DNA from: Perkinsus olseni
Lineage: Eukaryota > Perkinsozoa > Perkinsida
Reading direction: 5' to 3'
Assembly: GCA_013115125.1 (NCBI GenBank)
Contig: JABANN010000120.1
Location: 1-64,000, forward strand
Length of the DNA: 64,000 bases
Below, in pieces: positions 24,185 to 37,086 of the stretch; positions within the stretch are counted from its first letter, which is position 1; each line of letters begins with the position of its first letter. The notes beneath the pieces were generated by a model. The model did no database searches. It saw nothing but the letters and a program-made list of their open reading frames with translations, and was not told where the DNA came from. Made by a program: the position numbers and the translations under genes.

Positions 24185-25830
24185 CTAGTCCCACGAGTAG
24201 TACTGCTGGTGGTAGTCCTCGGCGTAGTAGAACGCAGCTGCTGGCTCTATCTCAGTGACTATGGTCTTGTCCTTCAGACCGGCGCTGGCCAGAGCTGCTT
24301 GGTATTCTTCCCTGAGTAAAAGCGCCATCAATAACAGCACTAGAGAACCATGATTTCTGAGTCAAACTAAGCCGCCCATGGCGAAGCGCTTCAAACTGAC
24401 ACATACATAACGGCTCTTCAGGTTAACGGCCCCTGGTTGAGCTCTTGATCCTACCTAAGTTACCTGCTTTTCAGAGCCTCCTCCTTCTGGTCATCATTAT
24501 AGTAATATATACCGCTCCTATACCTACACCCGCTACAACGTCATCACAAACTTCTATCACCACCACCAACTCACTGTGAGCCGCGATCGTTTCCCTGCGC
24601 CATGGGGACAGTAGGGTCGTGGCCGCTCCAGAAAACCTGCTCACATTCTCCTCGTCAGCGCTATCCAAGGCTGCCTCTATCACCTTGAGTAGGTCCTTGT
24701 ACGTTACAATCTTCGGGTCATAGACGATTCTGGTGACCTCCACCTGATTGGTGTTGCCGCTACAGACCTCCTCATAGGTGGGGTTGGGCGTGGTGCCCTG
24801 GGCGTATCCAACCTACCCATAGACCAAAAACGTGGACATCATTCTGTCAGATATCCCTCTGAGTGTTTTACATTACGCGATAGAGAGTTTCGCGTTTGTT
24901 GAATTAAGCGAGAAGCGGCAGGAGCGACGTAAAGACTGTACTTCATACTTCGAATTAATGGACGCGAAACACGCCATTTCGCGCACCACGCCTTAACACG
25001 CGTGCTCGCCCCACACGTGTACGCACAGAGCGCGCAATGGCAGATGTTACTAATATCACCGGGCCGAGCCAGGTTCGGGTGCGCCGCACAGATGAGCAGG
25101 GGGGCCTTCGCAACTCGTGGGCGTATCAGAGACCGACAGTACGCCAGGCTCGTAGCCGCTAGGGATAATCCGCTCCGCGGGCTCTATGCACCATTCGAGC
25201 GAAACTGAGCCATTGCGCGTTATACTATGCGCCATGCATACTCCGGTAGCGTTTGGCACAAGTCTATCTTAGGCCTAGCCCATTCATTAGCGATTTAAAT
25301 AAACGAGCGCGGTCCGATTGGGTACTTCGCAACTCCCAGCAGGGATTCTGTAGAATGTAGACAGCACAACGACCACTTCCCATGCTACGAAGACCGGCGA
25401 AAGGAAGACAGCCAGGATTTATTCGATCCCTTCGAGACTGATGATACTACCTGCGTTGAGAAAACTCCATCCATTTTTACGAAAAGGTTCTCGGAGCACC
25501 AAAAGCAGCCCATCCCGAACATAGCCTGCTCCATCCCAACAGGCCAGGGGCCGTACATAGGATTACCCGTCACAAAATTCACCGTTTCCTGAGAAAGTAT
25601 CTTTCCTGTGCCTTCCTTGCACAATCCTAACTCCACCGTTCTACCATCAAAATCACTTATCACGGTAGCCATAGGGTCTACGAAGAGCCCCCCGATATCG
25701 AAGACCCTGGCCGGAGAAAGGCGAGGCCTATTACCTTTGACGGGGCCTTGGGTATGGGGTAGGTCCGCCCCCTCAGACAGTCGCCCTCGGGCAGCAGCTG
25801 TGCTGGCGACTTCCTTATAAAAAAGGCCAT
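24185..25830 (-). CDS. MSRA: Peptide methionine sulfoxide reductase A
   Basis: Repairs oxidised proteins by reducing methionine-S-sulfoxide, with thioredoxin as usual reductant. Reading the minus strand from ATG 25830: [20 protein letters not shown] matches the pre-catalytic strand of MsrA; then [18 protein letters not shown] with the nucleophilic Cys in [82 protein letters not shown]; and the end [15 protein letters not shown] with stop at 24185-24187. All the family's catalytic blocks (GCFW, Glu region, GxDxGxQYRS-like, YHQxY) are present and in order, so the enzyme should work. At least five introns; the one between FSTQ and VGYAQ (about 24815-25450) is around 640 nt, ten times the local norm. 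No clear organelle presequence is seen. Confidence 0.9.
24887..24970. repeat. Inverted repeat inside the long MsrA intron
   Basis: A perfect 9-nt inverted repeat, GTTTCGCGT at 24887-24895 and ACGCGAAAC at 24962-24970, with AT-rich partly complementary flanks (GAATTAA and CGAATTAATGG) inside. The loop is about 66 nt. It could mark a small mobile element remnant or a hairpin in the oversized intron. Confidence 0.35.
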
Positions 25831-26215
25831 GATACTTGCTATGATGGTACGAATATTCTGCAAGACGTTTTGCTGCATAAGAGATCTATTTTCTCCCTCC
25901 TCAGCGACGAGGAAGGAACTGCACTGGAATGAGAAGCGGTGGCCAAACCCGCTAGGAGCCTGTGCGAACTCGGACGCTCCGTGTAGCTCCGTACGTGCAC
26001 TTTACGCAAGACATGAAGAGCCAGAAACGACCGTCCCCATCCTTGTTGGAGCAGCTCATCAATTAGCAGTGTATAATAAAGGTATTTGAGGTCTCTCGGC
26101 GATAGTCCTCCTAGAAGTGCTACGCTGTTGCTGTTTCTTCTCTCTAACACACGCCTCGTATGTTTGGCGGTCGGGCAAACCCACTGTCGAGTCGTCCAAG
26201 GGTTTCTGAGGCAGA
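25831..26215. other. Short gap between MsrA and AAA ATPase
   Basis: A minus-strand frame here (part of 25839-26258) includes LGGLSPRDLKYLYYTLLIDE and could be the end of the AAA gene or noncoding; I could not decide. Nothing else is seen. Confidence 0.3.
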
Positions 26216-29200
26216 CTAGATCTTCAGCACATTCTGAAACCCCTCGTGGATGCCGCAAACCATGTTATACGCTCGAAAGACTTTCCAAGCGCAAAAATCT
26301 CCGAAATGATACATCTGGCTCGTCGAAGACCTCATGTTGTTCAAGAACAACTGCTACGAAAATGTCCTCCCTTCGCAGTCAAAGGTTATCGCGGTAGCAG
26401 CCCATAACAGCATTACCTTATCCTTAGACAATTCTCTGAACCTGGCTGCAGCCCATCTCCTCTCGGCATCTTGGCAGGCATCTTTAATATTCCGACCACT
26501 CAAACCTGACATGCGTGGCGAGATGAAATCGCGCTGGGGGGAAGATGTTCATCCTCCCTTGGGAACTCACCGGCAGACATTTTGGCCAACTGCTCGCAGT
26601 CTTTCTGGGGGAGCTGCCGGGCATACAGACCGAATATGGCAGCCCTGCTGGCCTCGTCGGGCAGGGCAAACTCGACTGAGGTGTCGATCCTAGGAGGGGG
26701 GAGAGAACGACAAGTGGGGGGATCGAACCCGAGACTATCCCGTCCTACCGACTGACGAAGGCTTGATCTAGGTCCTGTTTCCGGTTAGTAGCAGCTATCA
26801 GCATGGCGTTGGCCTTTCCTGGAGTGCTAAAGCCATCAAGCTCCCTGAATACAGGCAAACTCATCTATGCAGTCCATCCGCTGTGTACTATCCACAGCGA
26901 GAGTCAACAAAGAATTCACGGCTCGAGAGAAGAAGTTTCCCCGGCTGCGAGTGAGCCTATCATATTTAGTACGATACTGCAGATACTAACCCGATTCTAA
27001 TCCCCAATGATAGCACCTTAGTAACACAGACAGTACACGCTTGCTAGCCTCATGCATCCCAGAAGGGTCATCCCTACTGGAGGCCAGAGTGTCAACTTCA
27101 TCCACGAACACTATCACACCTGATCCCTCCTTGCAACCTGAACGAGAGGCTATGACTACGAGTCGTCATTGACGACAACAACGCCTGTGGGATGCCCGCT
27201 TGCGAGGGAAGCCCGCAGCCGGCGTCAGTCCGTGCGGAGTGCAATACTATGAGCCACTGACGGTGTCCGAAACCGCCCTTGCCTGCTCCCTCGACTCACC
27301 CTCCTGCACTAGATCCCTGGCAAGCTCGAAGACTTTGGACAGATGCTTCTCGCTCTCTCCGTACCACTTCGAGAGTAGGGCTTCCAAAGGCACGTACACT
27401 AGGGGTATACCACAGCCTGCTGCTATGCATCTGGCAAAGGCGACGGCACTGTAAAAAAGAACCAGTGTTTTCACAAATGGCGTCGGAATCAGCCTTCGAC
27501 GTCAAATGTCTTGCCAGTTCGAAGAAGCGAAATTTTTGCTTCTGAAAAGCGGAGACCCCGAAAAACGGCAGATATTGTACACTGCAGAAAGTTTTACATC
27601 ATACTGAGTTAGATTCGGGCCCCATCGCGAAACTAGGGATCGTATCTCACCTCGCAGCGGACGTCTTGCCTGTCCCTGGAGGGCCTTCGAACAGGACCAC
27701 CTTCGGCCGGTTTGCAGGAGCAGCTTTCTGAGAACCACAGACACAGGTGTTCCACCACACGCAGGAGCATCCTATCTCACCCCTCGAGTTCCCTCTGCTA
27801 TCTTCTTAAACAGGCCAGGATGCTTCAACTGCAACAGCACCGTCTCTTCCACCCGAGCCTTGGTCTGAGGGTAGCCCACCAGGCCCTCCCAAACGTCATC
27901 ACTCGGTGTACCTCCAATGATCACAGCAAAATCAGAACCCAGAGCACTGCGCCACAGTCCGTAAGATGGTGCACGCCAGGCTAGGCTATTGATATCGATG
28001 GCCACTGATGACAGGTCCACAGCAGAGAAAATAAGGAAATGGCAAAGTGCTATGAGAGCTGGGCGCAGAGTCCCATTCATAGCTATGACACGACACAGAT
28101 TGACGAGTAACTTTATGACTAGTCCTGTGCGTACAGCATATGGCGGCGTAGTGGTCCACTCTCCATAGGATGGAACAACTACGGTGCTGCTCTCACTCCC
28201 ATCATCTTCGGCTACTACTACTACCAGTAGGCTTGATGGCTAATTCCGAATCACTGGTAATCTCAAAATCCGCACAGATGCCCCTCAATTCACAAACTCC
28301 CGTATCGCCTCGTGAGCCGCCACTACGTGCTACGATCGAGCGGGGAACCGTACTACCTTCCTCAGGAGGCAGAATCACGTCCACGCCCATCTCCTCGAGC
28401 TCCCGCTTCGCCTTCTCTCTAGGGCTCTCATTTCGTGGCGCGCGACGCTGCTTCGACATCCCATCCTGCGCACCATCCTCATTCAGAGATACCCCATCGA
28501 AGAGCTCAGCAAAGGCCCTGCCTGTCAAACAGCACCACACCGTCGGCCGACTCCCTCCAAGTACTGCTACCGTCCTACCAATATCCGAGTCCTGGTCTAT
28601 CGTACCGCTGTACCGCCGAGAGCCTTGTCTGTAGAGAGCGTGCTCCGTGAGACCCCGGAGCAACACCTGAAATCATCCGGTCGGGCAGCCATGAGCATGC
28701 CGCATACAACGTCCCGATGACAAGAAGATAATGAAAGATACCAGAGCCTCTGGTACCTGTGGTCTTCGCTCAAGAGACGAAGCCGAGGTCGATTCAACAA
28801 TGATAGTGTCACAAGAAATACTAACTCATAGACTAAAGGTTACTCCCCAGCACTCGGATGCCGCCACAAGTGCACTCACATCAGCATCATTCCGACTAAG
28901 TTGGCCAGTCGGTCGACTGAGTTCCCATGTAGTCATCATTCTGCCCGTTTCCTCTTGATAATTAGAGTACACGTCTAGAGTAGCTTGGGGCTTCTCAGGC
29001 TGTCCGAACACCACCTGGATGTTGGCTAGCTTCCGTGGCGACGGAGTGCGATAGCCATCCATCTTGGTAACCCTGGCAAGGGAGAGCGATGGGCGACTCG
29101 AGTTGAGAATACAGCCTAGATCTACTTCCTGTCTTGAACAGAAAAAGGCGGGAAGAGCATACGGCGCAGAAGCGCCCGGCGAGATCATTCCAAGTCCCAA

Positions 29201-29832
29201 GTTGGCTCCCTCGAAACGGCCAGGAGAGTAATGGACGTGCGATGTTAGGATGAGAAGAATGCTGCTGGAAGCCTCCGGTCCAGGACCCTTACCGGACATC
29301 TTCGTCTCCTCCGGTGATCGACATGAGGACGTCCACCAGCGCATAGAACAGATCAGCGCCATTATCAGAATAATATTGCCACCTAAAAATAACCCCAATC
29401 GCACAGCGTAACACAGCACAAGGCTCTACCCCGCCCAGCTTACTTCAATACGTCAGCGTCTCCCCGCTGCAGAACGTCGTAGCTGCTCCCGGCCGAGTGT
29501 GGTCTATGTGGCACTATGCTGGATATGTAGCGTTCGGCGTCCTCTACGCCCAGCTTGGCCTTCTTATCAGGTGGCTCTTCACACAGGGCTGGCGAGGAGG
29601 TCGCGAGAGCCAGTATCGCTCCGGCTGCTGATGCTAGACATAGGGACTTCGAAGGCGACGAGGAGGAGGTCTGAGAGCCGCAAGGTCGAAGATGAAGTTA
29701 AAAGATACCCCCCCCCCCATCCACCTCAGATCTCCGAGGGATGGAGCTGTTGATGCCTCTCCTGCGTGAGGTAGAGGTGCTGGAAAGGCTCGACAGTCGA
29801 CTAGACAGCGTTCGAGCGGACGATGCCCACAT
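26216..29832 (-). CDS. Mitochondrial-type membrane AAA+ ATPase
   Basis: ATP-driven protein remodeller. The ATG at 29830-29832 opens an Arg/Ser-rich, acid-free leader (MWASSARTLSSRLSSLSS) typical of a mitochondrial presequence. After an intron with a run of G on the minus strand come an Ala-rich segment (GAILALATSSPALCEEPPDK), a hydrophobic stretch GLFLGGNIILIMALICSMRW that is a likely transmembrane span, a linker (KAKRELEEMGVDVILPPEEG), then the AAA core: WEGLVGYPQTKARVEETVLL, Walker A VLFEGPPGTGKTSAAR (near 27690-27645), LEALLSKWYGESEKHLSKVF, Walker B VIVFVDEVDTLASSRDD (near 27115-27065), sensor region ELDGFSTPGKANAMLIAATN and C-terminal helix GLSGRNIKDACQDAERRWA. No peptidase domain was seen, so it is not FtsH-like; Msp1/ATAD1-like or another single-AAA group fits. 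The C-terminal limit (a stop at 26216-26218) is uncertain. At least nine introns. Confidence 0.78.
26690..26748 (-). repeat. Intron with tRNA box-B-like motif (AAA ATPase gene)
   Basis: A 59-nt intron between FVSR and IDTSVEFALPDE of the AAA gene (joined codon CG|G). On the gene strand it contains GGGTTCGATCCCCCC, a match to the tRNA T-loop/box B consensus GGTTCGAnTCC. No full tRNA fold is present. Confidence 0.5.
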
Positions 29833-30796
29833 TGGTAAATACAAAAAACCTTAAACACATGACAATGGCGTATGCTCATGTTCATGCATAACCTTCATGA
29901 CGAGCCATGACCAACGCAGCCACCAGCAGCAGCTGCAGACGATTCTGCCAGTAGAAAAGTGCTAGAAAGCCTAGTGCTCACTAGTGCTCTCCTAGAATGA
30001 TACAAAATACAACCAAAAATGTACGATAGGGCAGACACCCATTCCACCTAGAATCTAGAATAGCGACAGCTGGGCGAGTGAAGCCCTTCAGCACTCCCAA
30101 CCCAACAATTCTGGACCACATTAACGCATGATGATACATGGCATGATCAAAATGCACCACGACTTCTCATGCATCGGCGGCACATATGAAACGAGGCCAA
30201 CAGGAGCTGTACAGACTTCTGATATGATAACAAAAGAGAATAATACTGGAGAGACGTGCATCCTGAGAAGGTGACGCCCGAGGCACTTGCAAGCGTACAC
30301 TGACCACGCCATACATGTTCCGGACGGACGGAACATAGTTGGTCCCGAGCCATGGTCGTGATTGTAGAAGCGTGTCACACCGAGAGTCGGCAGCTTGCAA
30401 GTCATGATGAAGAACCCCTCGAAAGGCCGCAAACAGTCGAGCACACAACAAGAGAGAGGAACAAGAAACCACACGCACACTAAAACAGTACTTACAGATA
30501 CAGTAGAAGAAGACGCAAAAATACATGGCGATGGGAGATGTCGTGAATTCATATCACAGAACTTCTGACCCTCGGGACGTCAGGCTCGACGAAGGAGGCT
30601 TCTTTCCGTACCTCTCTCCTTAATGATGCTACCTGAAGGGGCTGCCATGTACCGACTGATGAAGGGAAACACCAGCTAGAGACGATACTGAGTCGAAAAC
30701 CGGAGAATCCTCTGAGCGCCCAAGCGACAGCGCGCGAGTTCAAACTTAACGATCATCTACCAAGGAGGGCGCTGGCCAGTACTGGGGACTGCCCTA
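29833..30796. other. Intergenic, no supported gene
   Basis: About 960 bases between the AAA ATPase start and the end of the channel gene. Several overlapping minus-strand ORFs (30121-30552) exist in three frames with Cys/Val-rich composition; none resembles a protein family and their overlap suggests chance openness. Confidence 0.45.
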
Positions 30797-33700
30797 CTAC
30801 GATCCCCCCCTCCCGATCACTACCTCCTCCGTCAACGCTCGTATAGCAGCGGACTGGGCCATGAGAAGCTCCATCACATCAGGCGGATCTTGGGACGCAG
30901 TAGTGTCTACCGAGGCACGGGTAGAAAACTCTACGTCCAACCTGAATCGGGCGACACTTCTGCGGCGCGCGGCAACATCCACCATTCACTACATAGAGCT
31001 TGCCCGCCTAGTCGTCATGTGCCCGAAGTGCTGAGCATCCCGGCGACTCCGGTACTGGATCGCTTCCACCATCAACGCCACGAACGAGTTCACCAATATG
31101 AAATTAAAAAGTATTATTGATAGACCAAAGTACCTGACAGAGTACCATCGATCCTTACTCAAATAGCAGACAGGCATATCCTTCAGGATTGGACGACGAG
31201 TGCTATCAATCCACCCCCGCGAGAGGGCGGGAACCTCTGCGTCAGTTCAGTTGTCATAAACCATTACACCTATGATAAGTGGATAGCGTACTTCTGCTGC
31301 TTCGTACGGTATGATTGATACAAAGAGTAAGGGGTGCCCGATCTGTGTATGAAATGTCCCCGCTTCAACATGCAATGAGGAGCCCACCGACCGGCGGCGC
31401 ACAGCAATGGTCAGAACCGCTGAGAACCTCATCTGCCATACGTGTCAACATATTTTTGAACTCCGGCAGTCCTCAGTATGGGTATGAAAGCCCTTCCCTC
31501 CCCCTCCCCCCCTATTTTTACAGTCTGCTGAATGCTGATAGCACCCACGAGCGTTCTCCATCAACATCCCCGAAGATAGGCTTAGCGAGGCCGGTTGACC
31601 AGGAATCCGCGCTGGAGAGCTGCAGAGTCGACCATATTGCATCCAGTATAGTACCATAGTTTTCAGTGCCACTCGAGGGGACAGCACCAAATGCCAACCA
31701 ACCGATACACGCACCGAGATAGAGGAAAGAGAAAAAGGGAACGAAGGCGAATATAAGGGTTGATCCGAGGCCTGAGATCGGATTAATTCACCCACTTCGA
31801 ACACCAACGATTATATCTACTACCAAATATAGCCCCGAAGATAGCAGTGAAACCTGGTAGCTGCGTACTAAATGTGAACATGCGCAGGTTAAGGTAGACC
31901 CAGCAATAGCCGAGAGACTGTGATGCCTCAATCGACGCCCAGATGAACATCGATAAGCCCACAGTAACGTGGAAACCTACAACATAGTGCTGATATGCTA
32001 ACTACTCCCAAGTGACGAGCAGACCCCCAGATGGGATGGGTATCTTGCTATCTTGTTATATCTCAACGGATTATCGCTCTAGCCTTTCTTACGTATAGAC
32101 CATCGGGCCTTCCTCGTAGCTCTCTCACAGGCTATCAAGCCTATAGTGCATAGGAGGACATCCAGCCCATTGAAGGCCAGCCACATAGTATCCACTACAA
32201 CCCATCCTGTGGGGCATGCACGGCACACTGGCACTGAGTCCTCCGGGAAATGGTCAGCCTAAGAACACTACAACTACATCCCCTGCACCGGTGAGCACAG
32301 CTAGTATCGCAAGCGAAGCCTCAGCACAGCTAGTCTCTACTGCCATCTCAAGGCCTGCATTAAACGCCAACCATTCGAAGACTCCAGGGCCTCACTGACT
32401 TGCGTTCTAGCTATCGACACCATTATTCGAACCATCCCAAGTTGGGATTCCCAACAATACAATTTCCATATCAATTTCAGAAGTGTCTCGCAATGCCTAC
32501 GCTTGAGAAGAGCTGAGCGCTGCCGTGAGCCCCTCCGCCCATTACTACATTCCTCACACAAGCTGTGAAGCACTGCAGCTGGGACGCTACCATACCCAGC
32601 AATACCGATATTGAAAACCATACTCCAGCATAGACAAACCGAGGCAGGGTCCGTAGCACCTACTGTTGAGGAGATAGAAACAGCAGCCATACTACTGAGT
32701 GAGGTGTCACAGCTCTCTGGAATAATCTATTTCCGAGGGCCCGACGCAGAAAGGGAGTCCAGAACTATCGTACGCCCATTACTGCGGTGCGATGCTCTCA
32801 CTTAAAGACTACGACTATCACGAGACCCCTGTCCTTTCCTACCGGACGTCAGTCCCTTATATTACCATTGTGCCAGCCAGTGTCCGCAGTATCGAGTTAC
32901 CCCACCGAGGGAGGCAGTCAAACTGGATGCTTGCTAATTCACCAGATTGGGCGAGAGACCTTCGCCAAATATTCATGGCGGGGAAGCGCGATTCGCGAGG
33001 AGACGAGCGCGGAGGGACATCAGTACCCATACGACAGGGGATGAAAAGGCTGTCATGAACATCAGACTTCCCACGGCAAAGGTCGTCGCAGCATGCTCAA
33101 TGCCATGCCGCATTCCCTTGAAGCCTTCCCTCGATTCCCGATGGCTCGGATGAAAACAAGGATGCACCCAGGAGTATCAAACTCGAAACTTTTTTCAACT
33201 GTTACTCAGATATGAGATGAGCGAACCGCCTCCTTCCAGAAACGGGCTGCCTCGAGCAGCCCAACAGGATGAATATTCAATAACATCATAGCTGAGATCG
33301 ATAGGAGAACAACAGAGGAACCTACTACTTAGTACAGGACCATACCACCATCATTGTACAGCCAAGGGCTTGCTTCAACGGGTACACCAGATTGCCTTAA
33401 AATGGTGTAGAGCCCGCAGATAGCTCCTTCAACGGCCGTAGCAATGCGATGATGACTCAGACAGTATTCCAAACAAGTCTACTATGTGTTGACTGTCAAG
33501 GGGCGACGCCCTGGCTTACGATGATGAGCCTTTACGAGCGTCGGAGGCCAGCTGCTGTCGTGTATCCTGGCCCCGCCAGCCGCCGGCTTCGACCTCTTAG
33601 TGTGGATGAGGTGTCAAATCAGAGATATTGAAATGATATCGAAGGAACCGAAGAAATCCTTAACGGTGCATCAACGAGTCAGCACTGTTATTGGCAATGT

Positions 33701-34478
33701 TTCGGAAAATACGATAAATAATGGTGCATTGAAGTTTTACTACATTACTACGGGGAATATGATAATGAATAATACTCCCTAGCATGCACAGTACGTACTA
33801 CTAACACTCGTCAGAATGCCGGATGCTGAATCGAGCTGCGCTTGGTTACATGCGATTCCAGGCACAGCTGGACGCCAGCTCGAGTGAGAGTTCTCGGCCT
33901 CGGCTTGAGGGCGAGGTGTAGGGCATCGCCATGATTCGTGAGACATTTTGAGGCGCGCGAAAATGACGACGACGCCGGTTGGTGAACTCCGAAGCAACAG
34001 GCACCTCAGGAACGTAGTTGAAGGCTCTGTTGTGTTCCTGACAACACCCGCTATCATTGGGAGGGAATCTCAATCAATACACCTTCGGCACTCTACATTC
34101 CACGGTTTTCTCGAAGTTCGAGAATATACGTGACGTAGTCGCCGAGAAGCGATCAAAATTCTCCAAGCGAATCAACGCCACTACAACTGACTAAGGTTGA
34201 CCCAGCAGCTTGCCAGGGATGCGCCATAGTCTTCGATCGATAATCATTCTTATGGCAAAAAGAAAGGAAACTCCGATGATAGAAGGTGTAAAGACCGGGA
34301 GCCCCTCCCCGAGTGGTAGTACCTTGAAGCTCTCCACGTACCGGACATGTGCTAGCTCGCCCTGCCCACCAGGCACTTCGTCAGCAAAACAGATGGAGTG
34401 TGTTTTCGCCCTCATCCGCTTGGCATCATCATCATCCTCCTCCGAAAACGCTGACAAAGGAGCAGATGCACAGGGCAC
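30797..34478 (-). CDS. Ion_trans-type cation channel with N-terminal FADE motif (array copy A)
   Basis: Membrane channel in many small exons, stop at 30797. Near the end, the minus strand reads FFLFLYLGACIGWLAFGAV (likely S5), then YGTILDAIWSTLQLSSADSW and GLAKPIFGD, a pore helix and filter region like those of voltage-gated channels (compare TLFQxxTLxSW in single-domain sodium channels), then FGLSIILFNFILVNSFVALM, a good S6 with following basic residues. Further upstream are hydrophobic exons (VVGFHVTVGLSMFIWASIEA; LNLRMFTFSTQLPGFTAIFG; DTMWLAFNGLDVLLCTIGLI; AGVWFSISVLLGMVASQLQ). Few Arg residues are visible in the putative S4, so a polycystin/TRP-like member is also possible. The N-terminal exon (34478-34323) has an acidic run and ends with THSICFADEVPGG...VESFK. 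The C-tail contains a short coiled coil (MELLMAQSAAIRALTEEV). Ions and gating cannot be told. Confidence 0.55.
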
Positions 34479-34859
34479 TCAACCGGGCAGCTGCTGCTGC
34501 TGCTGCATCAGAGCGCTCACATGTGTCGCAAGTGCTGCCGCTCTGTGTCCGGTCCGCTCTGCCCGACGGTTGCAGCGTTGACGCCATTACCGAGAGCATC
34601 ATTATATAAGATTCTTAAATAGCTTAATACGACCCCGATCCCGTTCGCAGTCTAAGAACCAAAGTGCTTTTAAAGACAGATCAACCAACAGGTGCAGGAC
34701 CGTCACACATACAAGCAGCTGTTTTTGTGCGGTGCAGCTGTTAGTTGTATTATGTTAATCGCAAGGCGAGAGAGCACTGATGAGCTTCTAACGGGCTACG
34801 CCTCTAGAATGCCTTGTGAATACATCGGACTACGATTATCAGAGTCAAAAAATATGCCC

Positions 34860-35731
34860 AACAACAAACCGTGACGTTTTAACTCGAGCGAATACGTCAC
34901 CATACAGTAAGGGGAAGACAATCTCAAGGACTATCATCATCAGTGGCAGTGTCAAAGCAATAATACTATAAATGATTATGGTGACTACAGGCAAACATAA
35001 AATTTGATACTGGTTGGATTCGACTCCGAATCAACGAGAGCACTCGTACGAGGCACTTGATCGTTAGACGACACCGCAGTGTCCCCTAGCCTCCCGTCAC
35101 CCTCTGGATGCATCTCGCTGTTCACTCGATTGTGGGCCTGCTGAATATGAGCTTCTTGGAGGGTATAAGATATGTACTAAGACTTTGTCACACACGTTAA
35201 GGGTGATTAATTGGAATCGGATAGGTACAAGATGCAATTTCTATTGGTTGTCTCACACGCTGTCATGACGGTTTCCCATTAGAATTCAATTCATCAATCT
35301 AGTCAACCTACAGCTCCTCCTTGGCGCTAGTGCACATACATATAAAATGAGCTGATCTCGTGTAAGTGTCGAACAGGTCTACCCCTGGCAGCTCACTGAC
35401 CTACTTTAAAGCTCTCAACATTAACAGTGCAAACCAGAGGCTCTTGATTCGCCCCAGGGGCCTCGTCTGCGAAACACAAGGAATGGTTCTTCGATTTCGA
35501 TGTTATAGGACAGCCTGTACATAAAAATGATAGGCAGTGGCGACAACTTCGTATGCGCCTACCAAACCTGTCCCTTCGTAATCCACCGACAGCCTCTCCA
35601 CACTCAGCCTTCGCCGCTGCCCCGACAGAAGAAGCCGATGAACGGTATTTCTCATCAGACATCGAGCTCTGGGTATTGCTGTCATCTTGCTCCGCTACGT
35701 CGGCCTCTTCCTTGGTGGGAGCCGCGGCCAT
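34860..35731 (-). CDS. Related membrane protein, array copy B (partial or short)
   Basis: N-terminal exon 35731 downward starts MAAAPTKEEADVAEQDD and, after an intron, gives NHSLCFADEAPGANQEP ... VNVESFK at 35405-35488, directly followed by a splice donor, exactly as in copy A. Downstream exons include MHPEGDGRLGDTAVSSNDQV and a hydrophobic segment TIIIYSIIALTLPLMMIVLE near 34980-34900, a clear membrane span. I could not find a pore or S6 before copy A begins, so the gene is either truncated or has diverged exons that I cannot read. ATG at 35731 is the first Met of the open frame; the true start could lie upstream. Confidence 0.4.
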
Positions 35732-36299
35732 TAACAGAGACGGAGAGCAGCAAGAAGGCTACATAGAAGGCTTTTCGACCCGTCGAGTAACACAACACGA
35801 AGGCGGTGGGTGACGGTAACCAGCGGCGTCGCAACCTGCGCGTTAGCCATTGTCAGCCTCTGCCTCAACTCGACAAACCAAGTGTTGCTATCAACGGCTT
35901 GTGATTGAGACCAGCAGCACTGGCGACAAGAGCAGCATTATTAATATGAGGAACTTTGAGTAGCATTTCGGGTCTATTACGTATGAGTTCGGAATTCTAC
36001 TCAACTAAATGAGAGAGAAGACGAAGAAGAAGATAAGAACGACAAAGAATAACACTAATAATAGACAGGCCACTACGTGTCGGCGTTGACCAGTTGTGAC
36101 GGCCGTTTCAAATGCAAGGTGCAGATATAATTTGAATATTACGGGCACAGGTCGCTTGGCTCTGACCTGGCTCAGCGCGCTCACTCGTCAGTGAAACGCG
36201 ATGGTCTTAGTGAATATGAAAGCTCATACTAGAGCGTTACGAACAGTATTATTTATTAATCCTTGTGATAAGGTCACACTTAATGACGCTGATTAAATA

Positions 36300-37086
36300 C
36301 ATTTACTTTAGAGCAGATTTCGGGATCTTGCTCGGCCGGGAGTCCATCGTCCCACTGAAGCAGTCCAAGAGGAGGCCCAATGCAGTGAGGCAGGTTGATC
36401 CGCACGACGGATCAATATACTTCTGCGGACGATAAGTACTGGCGTAGGTGAAGTCCTGAGGGAACAACGGTTCTTAGCGCGGGAAAACGTACACGCACAA
36501 GTCAAACTCGTGATAGTAAAAAGCTGTAGTGATGGAGAACTATGCATAAAGACAGTTGTAGATTGTTATCGAGAGGTTGTGGAGTTCAAAGGGAAGGCTT
36601 GTGAGTAGCATGACTGAAGGATTTCTCAACACTAATGGAAAAAGACGCAGTGTTGATCTAGTGTAACCTGTTTGCTTCGCTACAAGGACGCACTCACCTT
36701 CACACTGGGCACCATGTGCACGCTCTCAAGGGGGAGCTTCGAGCCAGGACATTCATCGGGAAACCTCACGTGTCTCCCAGTATCGCAATCCTGGAACGAA
36801 CCTGCCACCAACAGTCTTCTCGCTTGCCTAGGTATTAAGACAAAGCCCATGACGCACACTCACCTTCATCCGGTTGATCGTCGAAGAAGAGGCTATCAAG
36901 CGTTGATGCCGACCCCAAGCTGCGGTACTCGACACTTCCTTCATCTACGAGATTGTCATCCACAGAGTGTTTGAGTATTCCAACCGATGGACATGTCATT
37001 TCCAATTTGCGGTTGACAAGCGGATCTTTCATTATGGTAGGATACAAACAAGCTACACGAACACCCCCTGATAGGACGTGCCACAA
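36300..37086 (-). CDS. Related gene fragment, array copy C
   Basis: Minus-strand exons: 37056-36860 (includes MTCPSVGILKHSVDDNLVDE and ends DSLFFDDQPDEGE at a GTGAGT donor), and 36800-36698, which reads RHVRFPDECPGSKLPLESVH then MVPSVK before another GTGAGT. The second exon matches the H-x-x-x-F-x-DE-x-P-G ... K block of copies A, B and D and also ends exactly at the splice donor. A further exon-like piece near 36410-36310 reads LLQWDDGLPAEQDPEICSK followed by GTAAAT. No transmembrane exon was recognised before copy B. Probably a partial or decayed paralogue. Confidence 0.4.

Noticed and set aside
30121-30552. Long minus-strand ORF and two overlapping ones
   Set aside because: Three frames are open at once, composition is odd and nothing resembles a family or a splice structure.
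34484-34507. CTG/CAG repeat as a possible polyglutamine exon
   Set aside because: Only about six units; a simple microsatellite upstream of copy A without support for being coding.
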